The notes beneath the pieces are model-generated. The model was given only the letters and a program-made list of their open reading frames with translations, was not told the DNA's origin and did not search any database. Made by a program: the position numbers and the translations under genes. This document shows, piece by piece, positions 1-9,106 of a stretch of 64,000 bases of DNA (positions within the stretch are counted from its first letter, which is position 1; every line of letters starts with the position of its first letter). This DNA is from Eubacterium sp. 14-2 (GTDB lineage: Bacteria; Bacillota; Clostridia; Lachnospirales; Lachnospiraceae), in contig NZ_KE159568.1 in the NCBI RefSeq assembly GCF_000403845.2, positions 124,001 through 188,000 on the forward strand, written 5' to 3'.

Positions 1-2972
1 GCTTTTGCAAGCTCCTGTTCCTCTCCCAAAACTGCTGCATCCTGGTATTTCTGGTAGGCCCCATTAATATCATTGAATGCGCTGTCATAAACCGCATTTT
101 TGGATATTTCATCATAAAGGATATAACTGTCGTACATCTCTTTATAGCTTTCGGATACCTCTTTTGCGGCATTGGCCTGTTCTGTCAGGTAATTCCTGAA
201 ATTATCTGTGGACAATGGGTTTGCATCGGAAAACATTTCCTGTAATTCCAGAAGTTTTTCATGCATCTCACTTGCGTTCCCGGACAGTTCCACAAACGGG
301 TTGTTGGAGGCTGTTCCTTTCGCTCCATAAGTGATTTCCATGCCATTGTCTTCGAATAATTTCTTGAATTCCTCTATCTCTTTCGGGTTTAATCCGGTTG
401 TGGCCACGGATAAATCCAGTTTCACTTTATAATCGCCATATTCCGATAACATGCGGTCTATGTTATCAGAGTATCCTTGGACAAAGTTTGCGGCATTGTT
501 TGCAAATCCGCCATCGTTGAATTCGTTCTTTGCTTCCTGCCACTGTTTCTGCGCTAATTTATCAAAAGCCTGTGACTGTCCGTTGACTGCTTCCGTAATC
601 AAGTCGATTGCGCTTTTTTCACTGCCGTATTTGTCAATTAATTCGTCCTGGATTAACATAAGGCTTTTGCGGGCTTCCGTGACATCGGAGATGGAGGAGC
701 TGGAATCATTGAGCACCGCTTGCAGCTCTTCCACTTTTGATTTGTAGCTGTCTATGTTGGATTTTGCGCTGTTGAAAGTGTTGCTTACTTCATCTGCTTT
801 CTGCGCAACGTCGCCTGACACACGGATGAAGTTTGAAACCGCTGTTGCAACTGCCTGTATGCCAAGGCTTAACCCTAACGTTAATGCGGAATTTAAAAGC
901 ACTGTTTTGATCCTTAATGAATCCGTTGATACACCACAGGAAGCCAGATAGGAGCGGTATCCTGCTAATGATGCAGGGGCTTCTACAGATGTTGTCTGGA
1001 GGTATGCTCTTAATTGTGCATTGCTTTCTCCAACTGCTCCATTAAAATTATCTATATCTGCTGTCCCTGCTATTAATTCATCATTCCAACCACTAATAGC
1101 CGTTTCTGCATTTCTATAATGGTTTAACTGCTTCTTATACTCAGTAATATTGATCCCCATAAAGTTTCCTTGCAAATCTATCTTATGGGTATCCTTATTA
1201 TATAATTGCGTTATGCCATAATTCTTATTGAGTGCTGTCATCCCTGCCTGGAACGTGGTGAGGATAACCGGGATCGCCCCTATTGCGTCACCCAGCTTTT
1301 CAAACGACTGGATTGCATTGTCAAGGAATGACACACCGCCTTTTATCACATCCTTGTTGGTAATGGATGCTACAAAACTGTCCCATGTATTCTGCAAAGC
1401 ATTCAAGCGGCCTTCAAGGGAATCCGCACTTTTCCCTGCTTCCTGTAAAGCGGAACCTTCCGCATTTTCATAATCGCCTAACATTTTTGTGTATGTAGAC
1501 CAGTTAGAAAGTATGCTGCTTAAAACATTCCCCCTATATTTTCCACCAATGTCTGAAATGATATTTGCACGTTCTGCACTGTCTTTAGGGAGGGCATTGT
1601 ATGTTTCCGCAAGTTCTTTTAAAATGGATATTGGATTGCGTAAGCGGGTTGTCCCATCCACAAACTCCTTCATTTTAATCCCAAGGGAATCTAAGCGGCT
1701 TTCCACTTTTCCAAGGTCTTCTTCCGTTGTTTCAAACCCTTCCTCTGTATTCTTCACCTGCTGCAGGTTCATCACAATTGCCTTAACAGCCCTGCCAACG
1801 ACCTGCCCTGATTCTTTTGTCGTTGCAATGCCAGCCCCTAACAGCGCAGTCATTTGATCCTCAGAAATGTTTGAATTTGCAAGCTGGTTTGCGGCAACTT
1901 TAGTTGCATCTGCCAATTCTGTGAGGGATACTGCATTGCGGTTCGTCACTTGGTTCTGAGAATCAAGGAGCGCATTTAATTTTTCCACATTTCCTTGATA
2001 TCCGTAAGCAGCCGAGGATGCGATTAAATAATCATTCGCAAGTTCTGACGTTAAATCTCCGGCTGATTGCGCGAGCGTTGCAAGCTCTGCCAGAGGCTCT
2101 GCCAGGTTTTCACCAAATCCTGCGCGGCTCATTTCCTGTAAACTTGTCGAAAAATTCTTGGCAAGCACTCCATACCTGCTTGCTATGGAATACGATCTCT
2201 CTGCAAGTTCATTCAATTTTCGCAGACTTAAATCACTGGTCTTGCTAATTTCAGTGTATATCGTGTCCATCTCTTTCAAGTTGTTAAGCGATGCGCGGAA
2301 TTTATTTATAGCCAATGCTGACAATGCAAAATAATTCCCAATTTTCACGACATTCCCAAGCATCCCCTTTATACGGTCTGTCGTTGAAACTGCCGCATAT
2401 CCGGTAGCCCTTACCCCTGTGGTAAAGACCTGAAGCTGATCCGTTGCATTCCTTAATTCATCCCTGTTCGTGACAGAACCAATTACACCGCGTAATCTTT
2501 CAGCCTCACGGAGCCAATAAGATGATTCATTTATCTTTGTGTGCTTATTGGTAAATGCGGCAAGCTGGTTCATCAGTTTTTCTTTCTTCAAATCAATGTT
2601 TACGCTGATTGGGTTCCTTCTCACAAACTCCCTCGCCTGTGATACAGTACGCCTTACCTGTGCGTTTAACCTATCGCCTGTACTGTTCAGATTGAGGTTA
2701 ATATCCCTTGCTGACACATTCCTCAATGCATTGCTAATTTCCCTGTTCAACTGGCGGCTGTCCATCTTCGCCTGTATCTTTATCTGCCGGAGGTTCCCTT
2801 CCATCTGTCGGATGGTCTGATTCACTCCATTCTTTGTGTCGCCTTTCGCCAGAATCCCGACAAGCCTTAATTTCCGTATGCTTTTCTCCAGTTCCTTAAT
2901 CTGGGCATTAATCTGTGTTTTGCTCTTCTGCTGATCCAACAAGGCCAACAATTCAATTACAAATTCATTCAA
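1..2972 (-). CDS. Phage tail tape measure protein (C-terminus beyond window)
   Basis: Reading minus from a TTG at 2972, preceded by AAGGAGG at 2990-2984, one frame stays open to the window edge (about 990 residues). The N-terminus is a charged helical segment (QKSKTQINAQIKELEKSIRK). A TP901-type tape measure core follows, with ASSAAYGYQG, SEDQMTALLGAGIATTKESG and further Ala/Ser/Gln-rich helices. In this family the protein sets tail length and helps DNA delivery. Other structural genes should lie further left. The start rests on ribosome-site spacing, since no ATG is suitably placed. Family call is strong, exact start moderate. Confidence 0.85.
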   Translation of the reverse strand, partial: MNEFVIELLALLDQQKSKTQINAQIKELEKSIRKLRLVGILAKGDTKNGVNQTIRQMEGNLRQIKIQAKMDSRQLNREISNALRNVSARDINLNLNSTGDRLNAQVRRTVSQAREFVRRNPISVNIDLKKEKLMNQLAAFTNKHTKINESSYWLREAERLRGVIGSVTNRDELRNATDQLQVFTTGVRATGYAAVSTTDRIKGMLGNVVKIGNYFALSALAINKFRASLNNLKEMDTIYTEISKTSDLSLRKLNELAERSYSIASRYGVLAKNFSTSLQEMSRAGFGENLAEPLAELATLAQSAGDLTSELANDYLIASSAAYGYQGNVEKLNALLDSQNQVTNRNAVSLTELADATKVAANQLANSNISEDQMTALLGAGIATTKESGQVVGRAVKAIVMNLQQVKNTEEGFETTEEDLGKVESRLDSLGIKMKEFVDGTTRLRNPISILKELAETYNALPKDSAERANIISDIGGKYRGNVLSSILSNWSTYTKMLGDYENAEGSALQEAGKSADSLEGRLNALQNTWDSFVASITNKDVIKGGVSFLDNAIQSFEKLGDAIGAIPVILTTFQAGMTALNKNYGITQLYNKDTHKIDLQGNFMGINITEYKKQLNHYRNAETAISGWNDELIAGTADIDNFNGAVGESNAQLRAYLQTTSVEAPASLAGYRSYLASCGVSTDSLRIKTVLLNSALTLGLSLGIQAVATAVSNFIRVSGDVAQKADEVSNTFNSAKSNIDSYKSKVEELQAVLNDSSSSISDVTEARKSLMLIQDELIDKYGSEKSAIDLITEAVNGQSQAFDKLAQKQWQEAKNEFNDGGFANNAANFVQGYSDNIDRMLSEYGDYKVKLDLSVATTGLNPKEIEEFKKLFEDNGMEITYGAKGTASNNPFVELSGNASEMHEKLLELQEMFSDANPLSTDNFRNYLTEQANAAKEVSESYKEMYDSYILYDEISKNAVYDSAFNDINGAYQKYQDAAVLGEEQELAK

Positions 2973-3008
2973 TATTTCTGTTTCCTCCTTAATTTTAAGC
3001 ATAATAAA

Positions 3009-3033
3009 AGAGAGACTATGAAATAATCTCCCT
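3009..3033 (-). terminator. Hairpin with U-rich tail upstream of the tape measure gene
   Basis: On the minus strand GGGAGATTAT pairs with ATAGTCTCTC and is followed by TTTTATTAT. It separates the small zinc-ribbon genes from the tape measure gene. The hairpin at 37158-37187 has the same TCTCTTTTATTATG ending. Confidence 0.5.
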
Positions 3034-3057
3034 AAAAATTTACAGTATTCTTTTTAA

Positions 3058-3279
3058 TTAGCATATCCTTTTGCAGCGTTTGCACTGAAACAGCAATCTA
3101 CCGCGCTTCATCCCTACAACTTCAAAATCATTACAACTACAAACATTGCAACTCATTCCTGACTGCTTTTTAATCAATTCATCCCTTTTATCTTTTGGCA
3201 ATGTATCAAGATATGAATAATATATGTGCTCAACAAGGAATGCAACTGCAAAGCACCCAATTATAATCAACAGTACCAT
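3058..3279 (-). CDS. Small membrane protein with C-terminal zinc ribbon
   Basis: 73 residues. Residues 1-20 form a hydrophobic membrane segment (MVLLIIIGCFAVAFLVEHIY). A short basic linker leads to four paired cysteines (CNVCSC near 43-48 and CKRCKRIC at the end), consistent with a zinc ribbon. The end resembles that of the upstream gene (CNRCKREF), so the two may share a ribbon type. It starts 16 bases after the stop of that gene. Function not recognised. Confidence 0.6.
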   Translation of the reverse strand: MVLLIIIGCFAVAFLVEHIYYSYLDTLPKDKRDELIKKQSGMSCNVCSCNDFEVVGMKRGRLLFQCKRCKRIC

Positions 3280-3295
3280 ACACTATACCTCATAA

Positions 3296-3787
3296 TCAGA
3301 ACTCCCTTTTACAACGGTTGCATACCCTTTTTGCTTTCCCACTCCCTAAGAAGCCCGTCCAGATAGAAAATCCACGGTTCATCATGGTATATTCCTTACT
3401 GAAACAATATGGGCATTGCACCTTTGGTACAGCTTTCGCTTCTTGGAAAGCATCTGGGACATATTTCCTGAGTTCCCTCTTTGCAGCATCACTTTTTCCA
3501 TTTATATCCCTTGGTGGAGCCTGGAATTCTTTTATAAGATAATGAGTATCCCCAAACTTCTCTAAATCCATTGGCTTATCCATTAAAGATGTTATTTCAG
3601 TTTTATTGCCCTTTTTATCTTTTAACCCATAATAATACCATGTGATCCAATCAGACTTAGCATCTGCACTACCACCATCATCCAATCTCCCACCACAAAC
3701 CAGACATATATCTTCACTGTTTTTTTGCTTCAATATATCTTCATTTATCGTCGACTTGCAATGCGGACAAAGAATTGTTCTGCCCAT
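3296..3787 (-). CDS. Phage-type protein with two zinc ribbons
   Basis: 163 residues with CPHC..CLVC near the N-terminus and CPYC..CNRC at the C-terminus, each a plausible zinc ribbon. The middle (DWITWYYYGLKDKKGNKTEI) is unrecognised. No membrane segment is seen. A G-rich stretch precedes the ATG. It is followed closely by the small membrane zinc-ribbon gene, so the two are probably co-transcribed. Role unknown; nucleic-acid binding would fit the ribbons. Confidence 0.6.
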   Translation of the reverse strand: MGRTILCPHCKSTINEDILKQKNSEDICLVCGGRLDDGGSADAKSDWITWYYYGLKDKKGNKTEITSLMDKPMDLEKFGDTHYLIKEFQAPPRDINGKSDAAKRELRKYVPDAFQEAKAVPKVQCPYCFSKEYTMMNRGFSIWTGFLGSGKAKRVCNRCKREF

Positions 3788-4190
3788 TACCCTACACCCC
3801 CCAATAACTGTTTCTTCTATTATATATTATGTTTCCATTATATCACCTGTACCTTTCTACTGCAATCATATGTTTGCTTTCTTTCCACATTTTACCCACT
3901 ATTTTTCTCCACCATCCAAAACACGAACATATTTTCCCACTTTACACCATCCCACTGTTGTGTTATCATTAGTTCTATATTAAATTTTCATTGTATAGTA
4001 TCATGTTGATTTTTTTACATTTCTTTCAAAAAATGCTTAATTTTTGCTTATTTCTATTTTTAATTTTGGGATTTTTTACTGTTTTCAAATTCAATTGTTT
4101 TTGATTTTCAAGAAATTATATTTTCATTTTCAGAATCCGGATTCCTGAGAAATGGGTTCCTGGTTTATTGGTTGCTTAATTATGTATGTA
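3788..4190. other. AT-rich intergenic stretch
   Basis: About 400 bases with poly-T/poly-A tracts and no convincing reading frame, ribosome site or strong hairpin. Probably promoter DNA for the minus-strand zinc-ribbon genes, but no clear promoter was picked out. Confidence 0.4.
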
Positions 4191-4373
4191 CTATTTTGCA
4201 TACACTTCATCAAGATATGCCTTGATACGCTCACACATTTCTTCTGAGGGTTCTACCTCATTACGCATCCATGCATAATAATATGTAACGCTCATTTGAA
4301 CTTTACGGGAAAATACACTGAGCTTCGCGCCTGTATCTTCCATAAACATTTTTACTCTTTCTTTTAAATCCAT
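4191..4373 (-). CDS. Small Cro/XRE-like DNA-binding protein
   Basis: 60 residues starting at MDLKERVKMF, chosen because AAAGGA sits correctly upstream; a longer reading to 4460 would add an AT-rich hydrophobic stretch with no ribosome site. Sequence such as GAKLSVFSRKVQMSVTYYYAWMRNE fits a short helix-turn-helix of phage Cro type. Likely a small phage regulator; target unknown. Confidence 0.55.
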   Translation of the reverse strand: MDLKERVKMFMEDTGAKLSVFSRKVQMSVTYYYAWMRNEVEPSEEMCERIKAYLDEVYAK

Positions 4374-4458
4374 TCTATTTTTCCTTTCTTTATCCTGTTT
4401 ATTTACTTTGATTTTCTTTATAAAAACCCACATAAAAATATAAAAAAACATGATATAC

Positions 4459-4690
4459 ATCCAGCAGAGGTTGTGGAGCCCTCCGCCGGATGACCTGTAA
4501 ACATATAGTGGAGTTTTTATATATTACAGGATTTTACATTGTTGTTGTGTGCGCCTAGTGGACTCAGCGCATATACCCCGCTGTGGATACGGAGTGAATA
4601 CCAATACAGGTGGTGAAACCTGCATCGATCTGAAGGATGAATTTTTGTTTGGCACAAAAGGTTTATTGCACATATGGCTCTCCACAGCCT
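4459..4690. ncRNA. Candidate multibranched structured RNA
   Basis: No open frame of note, but a run of stems: ATCC-GC-GAGG with CCTC-GC-GGAT (4459-4491, broken by two symmetric mismatches), CCTGTAA with TTACAGG (4494-4530), TGCGC with GCGCA (4550-4571), CAGGT with ACCTG (4607-4622), and a closing stem GCTGTGGA (4580-4587) with TCCACAGC (4681-4688) around the fourth hairpin. The density is far above the flanking AT-rich DNA. Strand and family are unknown; no known riboswitch core was recognised. It could also be a packaging or replication site. Confidence 0.4.
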
Positions 4691-4802
4691 TATACGCCCT
4701 CTTATGCCTGATATTCAAAACAAAAAACATTTTGAGGAAACAAATTTTTCTTTCTTGTCCCTCTGTATATATGTACTTGTTAATATAAGTAAGTGCACCT
4801 TT

Positions 4803-6482
4803 TTACCCTACTTTATACATAAAAATTTCATGGTCTTTATTTGATTTGCTAACAATGCGCCTGTTTTTAGGAAATATGTAACACACTTTCTTTTCTTCAT
4901 CGCAAAAATAATAATTGATACAGCCATAATACGCCATTAGTTTTACCTTATTAATATTATATTGAATTGGTTTTTTTACCTTCCTACTTGAAAATAATTT
5001 GATTTTCAAAATTCCGTCACGTAATTCAGCTTCCCAATATCCATTTTCCCAATCAACAATCCCCCTTATTTGATAATCGCCAAAATATTTCCTTCTATAT
5101 TCATCTTCTTTCTTTTGATAACATGCTATCATTGTGTTTGCTATGTTAAATAACGCTTCTCTTTTATCTTCCACTAAATCATAATCGTTGTCTGATATTA
5201 AATTAACCATGTCGTACTTCTTCTTTCCCTTTTCTTTAGAGATAACGCCAAGAATCATTTCTTCATACTTTTTCATTATGTTGAAATAATTATCAAAATC
5301 ATTTCCATTTATATCACTATTAATAAAATCAATGCTTTTTCCATATATTTCATAACTTGCCCTGTCAAACATTTTTATATATGCCTTTTTATCCAGCCCA
5401 TATAAAAAACGTTCAGATTCTTTCTCATAAACACCTTCGCTTTTCTCTGCTTTCCCAATTTCGTAATTTAACGAATAGAATAAATGGTCTAACAACCGCT
5501 GCTCTATAATCTCCATATCCTTTGATATGTTTTCCTGCTCAATATTCATATGATGTCTGAACCTGATTATTTCATGTAATGTTTCCTGTGTCACAAAACG
5601 CATACCAAACCCCGTTTCCATATCACCGGATTCATCTTTTAAAAAAGTATCCTCACAATTCATAATAGTTTCAATAATGGCCTTGATATTGCTGGAAGTT
5701 GCTTTAAAAAGTTTATATACATCATATTTCCTTAACCAATCTAAATATTCTGTATACATTGTTAATCGTGACATGCCGCCTTCAGCATATAAAAATTTTC
5801 TGAATGCATATTTATCAAAATTTGAAAATCCAATCTCCGATTCTTTCCTCAAACATTCCATATCATATATATCCAGACAACTGGTCTTTGCTCTTTTATT
5901 TATTTTTCTTGAGGTAAAATATGAAATATTTCTGAGCAGTGAAACACCATTACTTATTGGAGTATCTACATTTTTCTTGCCATCCAAAGTCAGACAATTA
6001 TTTTCATCTGTTTTTGTACTAAATACCTCAATGGTTGTTTCATACATTAGTTCATTAAAATCAGAAATATCATATTCGCCTTCATAATATTTTCTATTGC
6101 CACTATTCTTTAATTTCTTCCCATTCTCATAACCCGTATTTTTTGCATTAGATAAAAATTTTTTCTTCTTTTTATAAAGCATTTTATTCAAACACGAAAA
6201 CCGGAAACTCACGCTTGAATATGCAGAATCTATCCATTCTTTTTCCTGTATATTCTTTTCATTATCCAGCACGAATTCTGAATCTAAAACATTATCCATA
6301 TGGGACATCTGATACTCCTTATTCATTACGTCTAGTCTATGTATCTGGTGGTTGTCCACTGTCTGAAATAATTCATTCAAAGCAGCTTTATCTCCAGATT
6401 GAACTCTCATATAAATTTGATATAGATTTTCTAATTTGTTATCATCCACTAATATACCACTTCTTTTATCTATGCCACTCAA
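4803..6482 (-). CDS. Large phage protein, possibly sigma-factor-like
   Basis: About 559 residues. I place the start at a TTG (6482) because GGAGG lies 8 bases upstream; a GTG at 6497 is in frame but overlaps that site. LYQIYMRVQSGDKAALNELF recalls the opening of sigma-70-like proteins, and SLLRNISYFTSRKINKRAKT resembles sigma region 2. No clear region 4 helix-turn-helix is visible at the C-terminus. It is the first long gene downstream of the SOS-box promoter at 6937-6990. The sigma assignment is weak; a phage-specific regulator is the alternative. Confidence 0.45.
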   Translation of the reverse strand: MSGIDKRSGILVDDNKLENLYQIYMRVQSGDKAALNELFQTVDNHQIHRLDVMNKEYQMSHMDNVLDSEFVLDNEKNIQEKEWIDSAYSSVSFRFSCLNKMLYKKKKKFLSNAKNTGYENGKKLKNSGNRKYYEGEYDISDFNELMYETTIEVFSTKTDENNCLTLDGKKNVDTPISNGVSLLRNISYFTSRKINKRAKTSCLDIYDMECLRKESEIGFSNFDKYAFRKFLYAEGGMSRLTMYTEYLDWLRKYDVYKLFKATSSNIKAIIETIMNCEDTFLKDESGDMETGFGMRFVTQETLHEIIRFRHHMNIEQENISKDMEIIEQRLLDHLFYSLNYEIGKAEKSEGVYEKESERFLYGLDKKAYIKMFDRASYEIYGKSIDFINSDINGNDFDNYFNIMKKYEEMILGVISKEKGKKKYDMVNLISDNDYDLVEDKREALFNIANTMIACYQKKEDEYRRKYFGDYQIRGIVDWENGYWEAELRDGILKIKLFSSRKVKKPIQYNINKVKLMAYYGCINYYFCDEEKKVCYIFPKNRRIVSKSNKDHEIFMYKVG

Positions 6483-6565
6483 TAATTCATCCTCCACAAC
6501 CTAAAATTCACAACAACAACGCTTACACTTATCTATTCTCTTTTTCTCCAACCAAAAATCCCACA

Positions 6566-6680
6566 CTATAACGCATAATCCATATAATCAGGATCAGCCA
6601 GTCGGAACCATATCCCATCCGAAAGTTTCGGTTCCGCCTCTAGGATTCTGAGATATTATCCTTTTATGGAAAATCAGATT
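6566..6680 (-). pseudogene. Frameshifted relic of a small phage gene
   Basis: Minus-strand frames give RILEAEPKLS and then, after one extra G, DGIWFRLADPDYMDYAL followed by a stop. The two pieces read as one protein end split by a single-base frameshift. Upstream codons contain stops. It lies between the SOS promoter and the sigma-like gene. Parent gene not recognised. Confidence 0.4.
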
Positions 6681-6936
6681 GCTTTATCATCATTCATATA
6701 CTTATTACTTCTCCATCCATTCCCACATTTTTCTCAAAACTGCGAAAAACCTATTAAATTCAAAAAAATTGAAATATTTCTTCAAAAAACCAAAAAATCC
6801 GTAAAAAAATAACACCTAAAGCAGTCCCAATTAAGAAACTGCCTTAAATCAATGAATCATTCCTATATGCTATTTCCGTTTAATGAATTTCTTTGAATCT
6901 GTGTGTTTTGTGCTTAATATCGTTATAAACGTATTT

Positions 6937-6990
6937 CGAATGTGCGTTCTGTGTTACATTTTATATCGAATATACGTTCTATTTTCAAGT
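6937..6990 (-). promoter_or_regulatory. Minus-strand promoter with two LexA/DinR-type SOS boxes
   Basis: CGAATGTGCGTTCT (6937-6950) and CGAATATACGTTCT (6967-6980) both fit the Firmicute SOS consensus CGAACRNRYGTTYC closely and start exactly 30 bp apart. On the minus strand TTGAAA and TATAAA are 17 bases apart, and the second box fills the spacer. LexA binding would block this promoter. It faces the relic at 6.6 kb and the sigma-like gene. Confidence 0.65.
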
Positions 6991-6993
6991 GTA

Positions 6994-7028
6994 AAAAAAC
7001 AGCCACCGTTTTATTTTTGATGGCTGGT
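6994..7028 (-). terminator. Rho-independent terminator
   Basis: On the minus strand CAGCCATC pairs with GGTGGCTG, followed by a run of seven T. It closes the unit of the gene at 7039-7692 and insulates it from the SOS promoter just beyond. Confidence 0.75.
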
Positions 7029-7038
7029 AAACTGATTC

Positions 7039-7692
7039 TTAATATGGTTTTCCCTGAGATATCACTATACTAGAGACTCTCTTCGGAAACTTCTCTTTAG
7101 AAGGAATATAATCTTCTTCTCCATTATACTTATATTTTTCAACACAATACGACAAAGCAAACTTATCAAGATAATACGCTATTATTTCAAATGCATAACC
7201 TCCTTCATTTGCCTCATACATTAAATTGTATCTAAATAACTCTCTCAGTATCAAATTTTTATCAAATCTTCGACTGGAGACATTGTTTTTAACAAATAGC
7301 AAGCCGTTTAAAGAAACATCTTTAAGCAGTCTTGCATAAATAAAACATTCTTGGGCAGTAATAAAGTCTTTTGAAAGTGAATCTAACAAATGTGCTAAAT
7401 ACCTCCCTTTATCTATACTTTCAAAATCATCAATATATTTTAATAATGCAAACCCATAGTCTTTACCATAATCACTTTTAGCAAGTAATTCTCCTATTTT
7501 CCTTTTATCAGTTTGATGGCTGTCAAGTTCATTCATTAACGCAGATATTTTTTCGTAAAACATCGCATCTCTTATACAATTTACTGATTTCCTAATTTTG
7601 TCTAATAATTGAAATACACCTATAGCATTGCCTTCCATTACCTTTTCAAATGCAACTACTATTTCAGTTGTATTTTGAAGTATATCTTTCAT
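7039..7692 (-). CDS. Hypothetical helical protein
   Basis: 217 residues, mostly helical and charged, with no signal peptide, membrane span or motif I recognise. LLAKSDYGKDYGFALLKYID and FIYARLLKDVSLNGLL look like packed helices. It is a stand-alone unit with its own terminator. Being monocistronic in an element rich in accessory genes, it could be a cargo gene, but nothing in the sequence assigns a role. Confidence 0.55.
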   Translation of the reverse strand: MKDILQNTTEIVVAFEKVMEGNAIGVFQLLDKIRKSVNCIRDAMFYEKISALMNELDSHQTDKRKIGELLAKSDYGKDYGFALLKYIDDFESIDKGRYLAHLLDSLSKDFITAQECFIYARLLKDVSLNGLLFVKNNVSSRRFDKNLILRELFRYNLMYEANEGGYAFEIIAYYLDKFALSYCVEKYKYNGEEDYIPSKEKFPKRVSSIVISQGKPY

Positions 7693-7808
7693 TTATATTC
7701 TCCCAAACAAAATCAATCTAATATAATTAATAAAATAATACCACACCAACCATCACTATTCAATTATCAATGTCCCAAAATTTACCAAAATCCAACAATA
7801 ATCCCCTA

Positions 7809-7904
7809 TCACTTGACAGTAACCTTATTACCACCAGATACAACAACTCCCAATTCCTTATGCAACGTCCTTGCATCAATCCAGGAACCATCTTTTATAA
7901 CCAC
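7809..7904 (-). pseudogene. Orphan C-terminal gene fragment
   Basis: A short minus-strand frame (VVIKDGSWIDARTLHKEL and on to a stop) reads like the end of a protein, loosely similar to copper-amine-oxidase-N-type stalk repeats (KDG..DARTL..LG). No start codon or upstream continuation in frame. Relic. Confidence 0.3.
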
Positions 7905-8039
7905 ACTCAATTATCCTGCCAAATTCCCCTCAAAATCCATCATCCCAACAACTCCTAACCTGCATATAAAAACCCAAATACAGCCGAAATAACGGCTTTA
8001 TAACCACTGTATAATTCAATTCATAAGAAACATTTTTAT

Positions 8040-8627
8040 AAATTTTTGTTTCAACCCAATCTTGTAACTCAGGAACCAGTTCTGTGAGTTTATTTATAAT
8101 TATTAAGTGTATCTACTGAAATACCAATCATTTCTGCAATATCAGACTGAGTTTTCAAGTTATAATTATTAGAACTTGATTTTCTATCGCCTCCATACTC
8201 AATTCCATAAGTCTGTTCCAACTCTTTAATACATCTTCCCAGTTTAATGGGATTACCTATGCCACGTTGACGGATATTAGTTTCAATAACTTTTTCATAT
8301 CCAGCATTGATACTCACTTCATTTGCAAGAACTTTTTTCTTTAATTCATCATCATCAGAATTCATTACTTTATTAAACCTTGCGACAGTGCCAGTTCCAA
8401 CACCAGCTAATTTTGCTAGTTCTTTATCAGTACGAGTAGAAGTAATAACCTTTTCTCCATTTGGAGAAGAAGTTAAATCAGTTCTTGCACCTTGAGTGAT
8501 TTTTGCCTGTTCTTGAATCTTTTTCTCAAATTTTTTGACAACAGCAATTCTTTGTTGAGGTGGAAGATTGCGTCTACCTAATTGTGTATTAATCATCCAT
8601 TCCATCAGATTTCTTAATATCCCTAGG
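8040..8627 (-). pseudogene. ParB-superfamily (chromosome/plasmid partition-like) gene, broken at both ends
   Basis: The frame 8090-8605 encodes QLGRRNLPPQQRIAVVKKFE, then TDKELAKLAGVGTGTVARFN and GIEYGGDRKSSSNN, matching ParB-like phage/plasmid proteins. In-frame residues before the first ATG (EFLGILRN) look homologous but follow a TAG. After NNYK-stop, a one-base shift gives LTELVPELQDWVETKI, the expected continuation. So a 5' nonsense and a 3' frameshift seem to have broken the gene. A 171-residue product could still be made from the ATG. Confidence 0.6.
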
Positions 8628-8734
8628 AATTCTAATCCCCTCTATACATCTGCACAATATATAGTATTTATTTTCTTTTTATGCTCTATATCTTGTATTC
8701 CCTTTCGAATAAAAGAGCAATTTTATTGGCAAAA

Positions 8735-8983
8735 TCAATTCTTTTTATTATGCTGCTCCAACCAATCAGCCATATTAATAATCTCAGCCACACCACCATA
8801 ATTTACCAGCCTAATCCTAAAATCCCCAAAATATGAAATATCCCACAGTTCACTCTCTGGCACATCATTCATTGTCAAGTCTGTTTCGATTGCTCCTATC
8901 ATCAAATTGCAAAAGTCAATATTTGTGACTTTATAGATTTTTGAATCTGCTACTGATAGGTATTGAATTTTTGTGTTATTAAT
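8735..8983 (-). CDS. Small acidic hypothetical protein with apparent ATT start
   Basis: An 82-codon minus-strand frame reads INNTKIQYLSVADSKIYKV and later SELWDISYFGDFRIRLVNYG, ending EQHNKKN. Composition is protein-like and a GGAGG lies 9 bases before an ATT (8983), but there is no ATG, GTG or TTG at that place. Either ATT is used, as in infC, or the ATG was lost and the gene is decaying. The first ATG is internal. Confidence 0.45.
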   Translation of the reverse strand: MNNTKIQYLSVADSKIYKVTNIDFCNLMIGAIETDLTMNDVPESELWDISYFGDFRIRLVNYGGVAEIINMADWLEQHNKKN

Positions 8984-9106
8984 CGTTTGAATCCTCCATA
9001 TTTCTTAATGTTAATAATGTGTCCATTTGGACATACTCTTAACCTTTAGAAATTTAAGAAATTTCTTATAGTTAATAATAACCAAACCCACATCATACTC
9101 TTAACA

